7,643 nt of DNA. It comes from Marinovum sp. GTDB taxonomy: Bacteria; Pseudomonadota; Alphaproteobacteria; Rhodobacterales; Rhodobacteraceae. Under the pieces are notes generated by a model. That model searched no databases. It was not told where the DNA came from and saw only the letters and a list, made by a program, of their open reading frames with translations. The translations under genes were made by a program, and so were the position numbers. Positions within the stretch are counted from its first letter, which is position 1. Each line of letters opens with the position of its first letter. The stretch covers positions 10,293-17,935 of the forward strand of contig NYVC01000014.1 of assembly GCA_002684375.1 (NCBI GenBank), read 5' to 3'. Below, piece after piece: positions 1 to 6,168 of the stretch.

Positions 1-441
1 GCCGACAATCATTTGCTTCATCCGCAGCGCCTCATATTCAAGCTCTTTGAGGCGAAATTGGACCACGTCTCCGATGGTCACTATACCACACAGGTGACCA
101 CTTGCGACCACCGGCATGTGCCGAAAGCGGCCTTCGCTCATGCGTTTGAGTACATCGATCAAACGATCATTAGGGTCGCAGGTCTGAACGTCGCGTGTCA
201 TCAAATCTCCGACCGATTGTGGCAGGGTCTGGCCCGGTGTTTCTGCCATGCGGCGCACGATATCGCGCTCCGACAGGATGCCCTGCGGTGCCCCGCTCTG
301 ATCGGTGATTACCAGCGCGCCAATGCGCTTTTCTTTGAGTATCCGCACGACCTCATGGATTGTATCCGTGGGTTGCACAGAAAAAACCTCACCACCTTTT
401 TCCGTTAAAACCTGTGCAACAGTAGAGACACTTTGCGACAT
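1..441 (-). CDS. Stand-alone tandem CBS-domain protein (3' end beyond left edge)
   Basis: Reading the minus strand from the ATG at 441 gives 147 codons with no stop before the window edge. Two CBS motifs are visible. The first is at about residues 19-67, with the RIGALVITD core and the GILSERDIVRRM end. The second is at about 77-131, with VGDLMTRDV, then EGRFRHMPVV and GIVTIGDVV. A short charged helix (LKELEYEALRMKQMI) follows. Small proteins of this kind in alphaproteobacteria are usually about 140-150 residues, so probably only the last residue or few and the stop are missing. Paired CBS domains generally bind adenine nucleotides and act as regulatory sensors; no partner can be named here. 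A weak GAAAG lies 4 nt before the ATG. The gene is separated from the aldehyde dehydrogenase by 612 bases, so I treat it as an independent unit. The family call is firm; the role is unknown. Confidence 0.93.
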   Translation of the reverse strand, partial: MSQSVSTVAQVLTEKGGEVFSVQPTDTIHEVVRILKEKRIGALVITDQSGAPQGILSERDIVRRMAETPGQTLPQSVGDLMTRDVQTCDPNDRLIDVLKRMSEGRFRHMPVVASGHLCGIVTIGDVVQFRLKELEYEALRMKQMIVG

Positions 442-542
442 ATTGCTTTCAGTCGATTGGCTTTTTGTGGATAAATTGTTTGTGTCCCCTAATGTCGGTG
501 CTTGGTATGAACTTGGTGCCATGTGCCGGTGCCTCGTTTGTA

Positions 543-548
543 ATTATA
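543..548 (-). promoter_or_regulatory. Possible -10 element upstream of the CBS gene
   Basis: The minus strand reads TATAAT here, a perfect sigma-70 -10 hexamer, about 100 nt upstream of the CBS-protein ATG. No good TTGACA-like -35 hexamer lies 16-18 bases further upstream (the sequence there is close to GCAAGC). Either the promoter depends on an activator or the match is chance in an AT-rich leader. Confidence 0.25.
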
Positions 549-565
549 TTTTCAGTTTAATCGGG

Positions 566-590
566 GCTTGCGGTATTGCAAGCGGCAATA
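566..590. repeat. Two overlapping, mutually exclusive inverted repeats
   Basis: GCTTGC at 566-571 pairs with GCAAGC at 578-583 across a 6-nt loop. TATTGC at 574-579 pairs with GCAATA at 585-590 across a 5-nt loop. The two perfect 6-bp stems share bases, so only one can form at a time. They lie just upstream of the candidate -10 box of the CBS gene, which would suit an operator, but short stems like these also arise by chance. Confidence 0.3.
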
Positions 591-967
591 TGCGGGCAGC
601 TACGATCTGGTCGGGTTCTATGATCCCTGTCGTATATGTCCGTTCAGGTGTTTTACAGTTTGTATCGTGCTGTCCCTGCCGCGGGTTTTTTGCCAAAGGC
701 CGAACATATGTTGGCGGGTTCTGCGCAAGATGTTGGTTGGATTAGATCAAGCAGAGTGTTTGCTATGGTATTTCCTCTTACTCACGTGCTTTAGTGGGTC
801 AGTGGTTTTCGAGCGACCTATGCTGGCCACATGGGGTTTCGGTTGATTTGCAAGTCCGGGGGTAAAAGTGTCTGGCGTTTTGCTTGTAGTGGGAGCACGG
901 CATAGATTTGCCACCAATGGAAATGTAGCGTTATCTGCAGTAATCGTGCCTGCTCAACGCAGCCAGT

Positions 968-1028
968 TGCCCCCAAGGGGCAGTATAGAGCGGCTTTTGC
1001 GCCAAAAGGTCGGCCCCAAGGTGCCGCT
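968..1028 (-). terminator. Hairpin cluster after the aldehyde dehydrogenase (possible transcript end)
   Basis: Three perfect 6-bp inverted repeats sit just past the aldehyde dehydrogenase stop. AGCGGC 989-994 pairs with GCCGCT 1023-1028. CTTTTG 994-999 pairs with CAAAAG 1003-1008 around a 3-nt loop. TGCCCC 968-973 pairs with GGGGCA 977-982 around a 3-nt loop. No run of T follows on the minus strand, so this is not a classical intrinsic terminator. It may stabilise the mRNA 3' end or act with Rho. The placement supports an operon end; the mechanism is a guess. Confidence 0.3.
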
Positions 1029-1053
1029 TACTGAGCGTCTGAGTTGAGACCTA

Positions 1054-2481
1054 TCAGGTCAGACCGTGCAATGTCTTGGTTTCGAGATAGTCTTCCAGTC
1101 CCATCATGCCGCCTTCGCGCCCGTTTCCTGATTGCTTGTATCCGCCGAAAGGCGTGCCATAGTTGATTCCGCCCCCGTTAATGTGAACCGATCCGGTTCG
1201 TAATTTCGCCGCCACACGGCGGGCGCGCTCAGGGTTGCCGGTTTGAAGGTAAGCTGCCAGCCCGTAGGGAGTGTCATTGGCGATGGCCACGGCCTCCTGT
1301 TCGTTCTCGAACGGGATGATCACCAGCACGGGCCCAAAGATTTCCTCTTGGGCAATGCGCATTTCGTTTGAGACATCGGCAAAAACGGTTGGTTTGACAT
1401 ACCATCCGGCCTCCATCCCATCTGGCCGGCCGAGTCCTCCGACCAAAAGTGTGGCCCCTTCGTCGATACCGGCGCTGATCATCGCTTGAACACGATCAAA
1501 CTGGATTTTGTCAAACAGTGGGCCGATATGATCGCCCTCTTTTTCTGGTGCGTCGACCTGTATCGCCTCACCGGCGCGTTTTGCAATGTCTAAAGCCTGG
1601 TCATAACAAGCGCGTTCCACCAATAGGCGGGTCGGGGCATCGCAGGATTGGCCGCTGTTAAACATGCATTCTTGCACTGAGGCGGTGATCTGGTTTTCCA
1701 GATCGCAATCTGCAAACACCAGATTTGGCGACTTTCCTCCAAGTTCCAACGTGACACGCTTGACCGTCGGTGCCGCATCTTGGGTGACCGCAATACCTGC
1801 CCGGGTGGATCCGGTAAAGGACATCATCTGGATATCCGCGTGACGCGACAAGGCGGCCCCCACCGTGGGTCCGTCGCCATTGACAAGGTTGAAGACGCCG
1901 GGGGGATAGCCCGCCTCATCAATAATTTCGGCATAGATCATCGCTGAAATTGGCGTGTGCTCTGAGGGTTTGAGGATACAACAAGAGCCCGTGGCGAGGG
2001 CGGGCACCACTTTCAGCACGATTTGGTTCATCGGCCAATTCCACGGCGTGATCAGTCCACAGACACCGATGGGTTCGCGCACAAGCACATCGCCACTGGC
2101 GAGGGTAATCTGCTCCTCAAGCTTTTCCAAAGCGTCGATAAAGCCTTGAAGATGGCCAACAGCGGCATCTGCCTGATCTGAACGTGCCATCGAAATCGGG
2201 GCGCCCATTTCCAGCCGCATCGCCTGTGCAAGATCCTCAAATCGTGCCTCTGTTACCGATTTCAATCGAAGCAAAAGCGAAAGGCGCTGCGCCTTGCTGG
2301 TTTGGGAAAACTCTTCAAAGGCCGTAAGTGCAGCGGTGACGGCTCGGTCCACATCGGTGCCATTGCCCAACGTGATACGACCGATTTTCTGTTCGGTTGC
2401 AGGGTTTGAAACCGGCATTGTTTCGGTTGAGTTCGGTGTGACCCAGCGGCCGTTGATATAAAACTTTTCTAAATTTTCCAT
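1054..2481 (-). CDS. NAD(P)-dependent aldehyde dehydrogenase
   Basis: This complete 475-residue protein has the usual length for the ALDH superfamily, which oxidises aldehydes to carboxylates with NAD(P)+. The signature residues are present: Asn148 in TPWNWP (oxyanion hole), Lys171 in KPSE (cofactor ribose), the FTGST loop at 222-226, the general base Glu246 in LELGGKSP, the nucleophile Cys280 in FNSGQSCDAPTR, and Glu380 in EEIFGP. There is no signal peptide, so it should be cytoplasmic. The ATG start has AGGA 4 nt upstream and GAGGA 11 nt upstream. It lies 57 nt after the GcvT-like gene on the same strand and is probably the last gene of the operon. The substrate cannot be read from the sequence. 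In this context an aldehyde released from degradation of a methylated osmolyte is plausible, for example acetaldehyde, a semialdehyde or a betaine-type aldehyde. Confidence 0.96.
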   Translation of the reverse strand: MENLEKFYINGRWVTPNSTETMPVSNPATEQKIGRITLGNGTDVDRAVTAALTAFEEFSQTSKAQRLSLLLRLKSVTEARFEDLAQAMRLEMGAPISMARSDQADAAVGHLQGFIDALEKLEEQITLASGDVLVREPIGVCGLITPWNWPMNQIVLKVVPALATGSCCILKPSEHTPISAMIYAEIIDEAGYPPGVFNLVNGDGPTVGAALSRHADIQMMSFTGSTRAGIAVTQDAAPTVKRVTLELGGKSPNLVFADCDLENQITASVQECMFNSGQSCDAPTRLLVERACYDQALDIAKRAGEAIQVDAPEKEGDHIGPLFDKIQFDRVQAMISAGIDEGATLLVGGLGRPDGMEAGWYVKPTVFADVSNEMRIAQEEIFGPVLVIIPFENEQEAVAIANDTPYGLAAYLQTGNPERARRVAAKLRTGSVHINGGGINYGTPFGGYKQSGNGREGGMMGLEDYLETKTLHGLT

Positions 2482-2502
2482 AGTGTCCTAATTCCTCATC
2501 TG

Positions 2503-2542
2503 GGGCGCAAACCTGCGCCTTTAGGGTTTCGAAAACCCCTAA
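2503..2542 (-). repeat. Two adjacent intercistronic hairpins between the GcvT-like and ALDH genes
   Basis: GGCGCA at 2503-2508 pairs with TGCGCC at 2514-2519 around a 5-nt loop. Next to it, TTAGGGTTT at 2521-2529 pairs with AAA plus CCCTAA within 2532-2542, with one bulged C; this arm includes the GcvT-like stop codon (TAG, 2541-2539). On the minus strand the pair lies between that stop and the Shine-Dalgarno of the aldehyde dehydrogenase. There is no T-run, so termination is unlikely. Partial read-through control, or mRNA processing or stability, are the likelier roles. Confidence 0.4.
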
Positions 2543-3708
2543 TCGGGGATGGTGCGGTCGATGCCGCGCACGATATTTTTGTCCGGATCAAAAAATGGCA
2601 AACTGACAATGTCGCAGGCGTGCAGACTGCCATCTGTGAGCTTGAGGTGCATGGACTGGCCAACCCATTCTCCGGGCTGGTTGAACCGCGCGTACCCGAT
2701 GCCGCAGCCAAGGGTTGGCGATGGCACGCCGGCAGTGATGTGTCCGACGGCTGAGCCGGCGTCGAGGATCACGCTGCCTGCGGCAGGTGTTGCGGTCTGG
2801 CAGGTCAACCCGACAAGCAAACACCGGCGGTCAGCGTCAACAAGCGCTTCGCGGCCGATAAAATCCCCTTTGTTCATATTAATGAACGGTGCAAGGCCCG
2901 CCTCGAATGGGGTCATTGTGGTGTCGATGTCTGTCAGATTTCCCAGAATACCCGCTTCGATCCGGCGGATTGTCAGCGACCGCGTCGATGAAAACGTCAT
3001 CCCATAGGGTGCCCCCACCTTCATCAGGTGATCCCAGAGCGCCAGATGGTCCGTTCGTGCGCCGTCGCTGTAGATTTCGAAGCCCAACTCACCGGTGAAC
3101 CCAGTGCGCGAAACATAGAGGTTTTGTCCGCCTAGTGTGAAAAATCCCGACCTGAAATAGGGCAGTGCTTCCGTAATGGCACCGTTTGATGCGGCCTTCA
3201 TAATATCGATAGAGGCGGGACCCTGGATTTGCAAAACTCGGGACTTTGGATCGGAAATTGTGACGTCAAACCCGCCGCTATGGGCCAAGAGCCAGGTTTC
3301 AAACGGGCCATCTGCCTGAACATACCAAAATCGGTCTGGCCCAAGTTTAAAGATCACGCCGTCCATAAAAACACCGCCCTGTGGGGTGCAGGCAATTGCA
3401 TAATAGCCCCGGCCCTCGTGCATAGTTGAGACTTTGCGGGCGAGTACTTTGTCGAGAAAGGGCACAGCGTCTGGACCGTTGATCTCAACCGGTTTTTCGG
3501 GCACATCAAAAATCAGGGCTTTACGCCGTAACTGCCAGTATTTTTCGATAGGGTCTTCCTTGTTATGAATGGCCAGATATCGGCCTGCATAAACGCCTCT
3601 TACCATTTCGGGGCTTCCGGTGCGGGCTATATACGGGGATTCTTCAAAACGCCGGGCACTGACTTGCACGGTGTTTTCGAGATCTGCGATTTCTTGTAAA
3701 TTCGACAT
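2539..3708 (-). CDS. GcvT-family folate-dependent methyl/aminomethyltransferase (DmdA/GcvT-like)
   Basis: This is a complete 389-residue protein of the GcvT superfamily, whose members pass a one-carbon unit from an N- or S-bound methyl or aminomethyl group to tetrahydrofolate. The N-terminal folate-binding domain contains INGPDAVPFLDKVL at 76-89 and GGVFMDGVIF at 111-120. Asp116 aligns with the catalytic second Asp of the GGxxDD motif in T-proteins, while the first Asp is replaced by Met115. Further motifs are LQIQGPAS at 159-166, RTGFTGELGFEIY at 201-213, RRIEAGI at 248-254 and TPFEAGLAPFINMNKGDFIG at 266-285, followed by the C-terminal beta-barrel with SPTLGCGIGYA. The start is set by AAGGA 6 nt upstream, inside the end of the preceding gene. 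No gcvH or gcvP is adjacent, which argues against a glycine-cleavage role. Its partners suggest demethylation of an imported osmolyte. The family is certain; the substrate is unknown. Confidence 0.93.
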   Translation of the reverse strand: MSNLQEIADLENTVQVSARRFEESPYIARTGSPEMVRGVYAGRYLAIHNKEDPIEKYWQLRRKALIFDVPEKPVEINGPDAVPFLDKVLARKVSTMHEGRGYYAIACTPQGGVFMDGVIFKLGPDRFWYVQADGPFETWLLAHSGGFDVTISDPKSRVLQIQGPASIDIMKAASNGAITEALPYFRSGFFTLGGQNLYVSRTGFTGELGFEIYSDGARTDHLALWDHLMKVGAPYGMTFSSTRSLTIRRIEAGILGNLTDIDTTMTPFEAGLAPFINMNKGDFIGREALVDADRRCLLVGLTCQTATPAAGSVILDAGSAVGHITAGVPSPTLGCGIGYARFNQPGEWVGQSMHLKLTDGSLHACDIVSLPFFDPDKNIVRGIDRTIPD

Positions 3709-3710
3709 GG

Positions 3711-6071
3711 TTATTCCTTGGAGAGTGACGAGGTCGAGTAGGCGACTGTCGGTATTTTGAGACGCAGGATTTCAGGGGGGTCAAACGCGGTCAAAGGCGG
3801 CAGGGGGGCGTTGTAGCATTCGATCTGCACAAGACACGAATGTGCAATCGGCCCCTGACCGAGTTGTGAGGTGCCCTTGTCGGGGGTGAGCACATTGGGA
3901 TTGCCGTGCTTGCATATCCCGTCGGCAGCCTCGGTGGTTGCCGGATCGTACCACGCGCCGGTGCTCATCTGCACCACGCCCTGACGCAGGTTTGTGTCGA
4001 TCCGTACTCCGCCCAGACAAGCACCACGATCGTTAAACATCCTTACGATGTCGCCTTCTTTCAGGTCGCGGTTGGCGGCATCTTGGGGGTTCATGTGAAC
4101 CGGCTCGCGGCCCTCGATTTTGTCAGACCGGCTGTGGCTGCCATGATCAATTTGTGAATGCAGCTTGGTTTTGGGCTGGTTCGAAATCAAATGCAGAGGG
4201 TGGCGCTCGATATCCCCGCCCAACCATTCGCAAGGCGTCAACCACGCAGGATACCCCGGACAATCATCATAGCCAAAATCCGCTACAGTCTTTGAGAAAA
4301 TCTCAATTTTGCCGCTTGGTGTGGCCAGTGGGTTATTGATGGGGTCGGCGCGAAAATCGCGGAGCATCACAATCGGTTCGTCTGGGGCTTTGACTTTAAA
4401 CCAGCCCTCTTTGCGAAATTTCTCATAATCGGGGATGTCGATATTGGCATTGGCGGCCCGTTCAGAGGTTTGTTGATAGATCCAGCGCTGCCAGTCCTCT
4501 GCATTGCGGCCTTCGGTAAAGCTTTCTTCGACACCCATTGCGCCTGCAATCCCGGCGAAAATTTCAAAGTCATTGCGGCTCTGCCCATAAGGCTCTGTCA
4601 GTTTGGACATAGATACGACATAGGGGTCGCGCGGTGTCATGGCGATATCGTGGCGCTCCAGTGGTGTGGTGCAGGGCAAAACGATATCGGCGCGCTTGGC
4701 CATAGAATTCCAGCACCATTCGTTGACGATTATCGTATCAGGCTTTGCCCAGGCGCGCATTAAGCGGTTTAAATCCTGATGGTGGTGAAACGGATTTCCA
4801 CCGGCCCAATAGACCAATTTGGTATCTGGATATTGATAGCGGACCCCGTCAAATTCGAAGTCTTGGCCGGGCTGGAGTAACAGATCGCTTATCCGCGCCA
4901 CCGGAATGAATGTGTCAATTTTATTTTCAGTCTGTGGAAAGGCCGCGCCGGGCAGAATGGTGAAATGGCCACCAATGTGGTTGGTGGCGCTATAGCCAAA
5001 GCCGAAACCGCCGCCGGGCAGTCCGATTTGGCCGACCATCGACGCGACCATGATTGCTGCCCAGAATGCCTGTTCGCCGTGGTCTTGCCGTGTCAGTGAC
5101 CAGCTGACCGAGATCATCGTACGCTGCGCAACTATTCTTCTGGCCAGAGTGCGTATGGTCTCGGCAGGGATTTCGCTGATCTCGGCCGCCCAGTCGGCGG
5201 TTTTTGCAATTCCGTCGGTTTGGCCCAGAAGATAGGGCAGGAACGCCTCAAACCCCTCAGTATATGTGTCCAAGAACGCTTTGTCGCTAAGCCCCTCACT
5301 GTGTAATGTGTGCGCGATCCCTAACAAAATCGCTGTGTCGGTGTTGGGACGTGGTGCCAGCCATTCGCCACCCACTTGGTCCAAAAGGTCAGATTTTAGC
5401 GGGCTGATATTGACAAAGCTGATGTCTGCACGGGCAGCCGCAATCAGATTTTCGCGCTGATAATGGTGCCCGGTACCGCCCTGACAAATCTGTCCGTTTT
5501 TAAGCGGGACGCCACCAAAGCAGACGAATAATTTCGTATTTTCCCGGATTGATTCCCAACTGGTACAGGTATCAAGGTAGCCGCGATAACTACCCAGAAT
5601 ATGGGGCACGACCGCTTCGGCAGCGGCAAAGCTGTAGGTAAATTTTGACTTCGTATAACCGCCGATACAATTGAGAAACCGGTGAAGCTGGCTCTGAGCG
5701 TGATGAAACCGCCCGGCGCTTGCCCAGCCATAAGAGCCCCCAAAGATGGCAGAATTTCCAAATGTGTGGCGCACGCGGTTGATTTCATGTGCGACAATCT
5801 TTTCGGCCTCGTCCCAAGTTACTTGCACAAACGAATCTGCGCCGCGCAGGTCTCCGCGGGTGCCGGGACCACCGTCAAGCCAGCTTTTGCGGATCATTGG
5901 GGCGTCTATGCGCGTGGGACCGTGCTGTACATCAAGAATGCCGCCCCCAATAGGAGAGGGATCTGTGTCATGCTCGAAACCGATCAGTTCCTGCACACGG
6001 CCATTGCTGACTTTTGCGCGGTACGTGCCCCAATGGGCACTGGTCAGGGGAAGATCTTTAGTGTCGGTCAT
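3711..6071 (-). CDS. BisC/TorA-type bis-MGD molybdoenzyme (S-oxide/N-oxide reductase family), cytoplasmic
   Basis: From the ATG at 6071 this is a 786-residue DMSO-reductase-family enzyme; numbers below use the longer frame from a GTG at 6125. There is no N-terminal cysteine cluster for a 4Fe-4S centre, as expected for the DorA/TorA/BisC branch. Tyr132 and Trp134 in GGSYGW, and Ser165 in FTYS exactly 33 residues after the Tyr, match the Tyr114/Trp116/Ser147 spacing of DMSO reductase, where the serine binds molybdenum. Other cofactor-site motifs are FGGVPLKNGQI, SWSLTRQDHGEQ, QIGLPGGGFGFGYSA, GGNPFHHHQD and KRADIVLPCTTPLERHDI. There is no twin-arginine or hydrophobic leader, so a cytoplasmic BisC-like enzyme is inferred. 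I chose 6071 because family members begin shortly before the conserved HWG; 6095 (ATG) and 6125 (GTG) are alternatives, and none has a strong Shine-Dalgarno. Such enzymes reduce biotin sulfoxide, methionine sulfoxide, TMAO or DMSO; the substrate here is unproven. Confidence 0.94.
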   Translation of the reverse strand: MTDTKDLPLTSAHWGTYRAKVSNGRVQELIGFEHDTDPSPIGGGILDVQHGPTRIDAPMIRKSWLDGGPGTRGDLRGADSFVQVTWDEAEKIVAHEINRVRHTFGNSAIFGGSYGWASAGRFHHAQSQLHRFLNCIGGYTKSKFTYSFAAAEAVVPHILGSYRGYLDTCTSWESIRENTKLFVCFGGVPLKNGQICQGGTGHHYQRENLIAAARADISFVNISPLKSDLLDQVGGEWLAPRPNTDTAILLGIAHTLHSEGLSDKAFLDTYTEGFEAFLPYLLGQTDGIAKTADWAAEISEIPAETIRTLARRIVAQRTMISVSWSLTRQDHGEQAFWAAIMVASMVGQIGLPGGGFGFGYSATNHIGGHFTILPGAAFPQTENKIDTFIPVARISDLLLQPGQDFEFDGVRYQYPDTKLVYWAGGNPFHHHQDLNRLMRAWAKPDTIIVNEWCWNSMAKRADIVLPCTTPLERHDIAMTPRDPYVVSMSKLTEPYGQSRNDFEIFAGIAGAMGVEESFTEGRNAEDWQRWIYQQTSERAANANIDIPDYEKFRKEGWFKVKAPDEPIVMLRDFRADPINNPLATPSGKIEIFSKTVADFGYDDCPGYPAWLTPCEWLGGDIERHPLHLISNQPKTKLHSQIDHGSHSRSDKIEGREPVHMNPQDAANRDLKEGDIVRMFNDRGACLGGVRIDTNLRQGVVQMSTGAWYDPATTEAADGICKHGNPNVLTPDKGTSQLGQGPIAHSCLVQIECYNAPLPPLTAFDPPEILRLKIPTVAYSTSSLSKE
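3715..3719 (-). promoter_or_regulatory. Shine-Dalgarno AAGGA of the GcvT-like gene, inside the molybdoenzyme's last codons
   Basis: The minus strand reads AAGGA here, 6 nt before the GcvT-like ATG, and it is part of the final Lys-Glu codons of the molybdoenzyme. The molybdoenzyme stop (TAA, 3713-3711) lies between this site and the ATG. This layout is typical of translational coupling and fixes the start at 3708. Confidence 0.75.
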
Positions 6072-6168
6072 GATGGGTGCTTTCGGATTTTTCATGACGC
6101 CACGGCAGGGTATACGCTCTACCACCGCGATATGGCCGGTTGCTCTGGTTGCTGTAGAGTATAATCAT
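6058..6168 (-). CDS. Possible 36-codon bridging ORF between permease and molybdoenzyme
   Basis: An ATG at 6168 overlaps the permease stop in an ATGA arrangement. It opens a 36-codon frame (MIILYSNQSN... ending STHHDRH) that stops with TAA at 6060-6058, 11 nt inside the preferred molybdoenzyme start. AGGA lies about 11 nt upstream, which is a long spacing. I recognise no protein family. If translated, it could carry ribosomes from the permease stop to the molybdoenzyme start, which lacks a strong Shine-Dalgarno of its own. It may equally be a chance frame in a short spacer, and I do not claim a functional peptide. Confidence 0.2.
   Translation of the reverse strand: MIILYSNQSNRPYRGGRAYTLPWRHEKSESTHHDRH

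Larger units (their letters stand above)
442..1053. other. 612-base stretch without a convincing gene
   Basis: This stretch lies between the aldehyde dehydrogenase stop and the CBS gene start. I found no reading frame on either strand with recognisable protein character; the plus-strand frames here are rich in Cys and Trp and look like chance. It holds a possible minus-strand -10 box at 543-548, two overlapping short inverted repeats at 566-590, a T-run at 686-691, and a cluster of short GC-rich inverted repeats at 968-1028 just after the aldehyde dehydrogenase. The part from about 442 to 850 looks more AT-rich than the neighbouring genes. It could hold the CBS gene promoter and leader, an unrecognised small RNA, or decayed sequence. 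Confidence 0.6.

Noticed and set aside
13..408. Plus-strand reading frame of 131 codons
   Set aside because: It lies antisense to the CBS-domain gene, whose minus-strand translation has two complete CBS motifs; the plus-strand product resembles no family.
671..691. GC-rich sequence followed by six T on the plus strand, resembling a terminator
   Set aside because: The possible stem is only about three base pairs and no plus-strand gene lies upstream.
305..846. Two overlapping plus-strand reading frames (305-745 and 568-846) in and next to the spacer
   Set aside because: The products are rich in Cys and Trp with no recognisable domain, one begins with TTG, and no good ribosome site was seen; they are probably chance frames.
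2539..3708. Glycine cleavage system T protein in the strict sense
   Set aside because: The first Asp of the motif is replaced and no gcvH or gcvP gene is adjacent, so only the superfamily call is supported.
6072..6125. Tat or Sec signal peptide on the molybdoenzyme using the GTG start
   Set aside because: The extra 18 residues contain no twin-arginine motif and no hydrophobic stretch.
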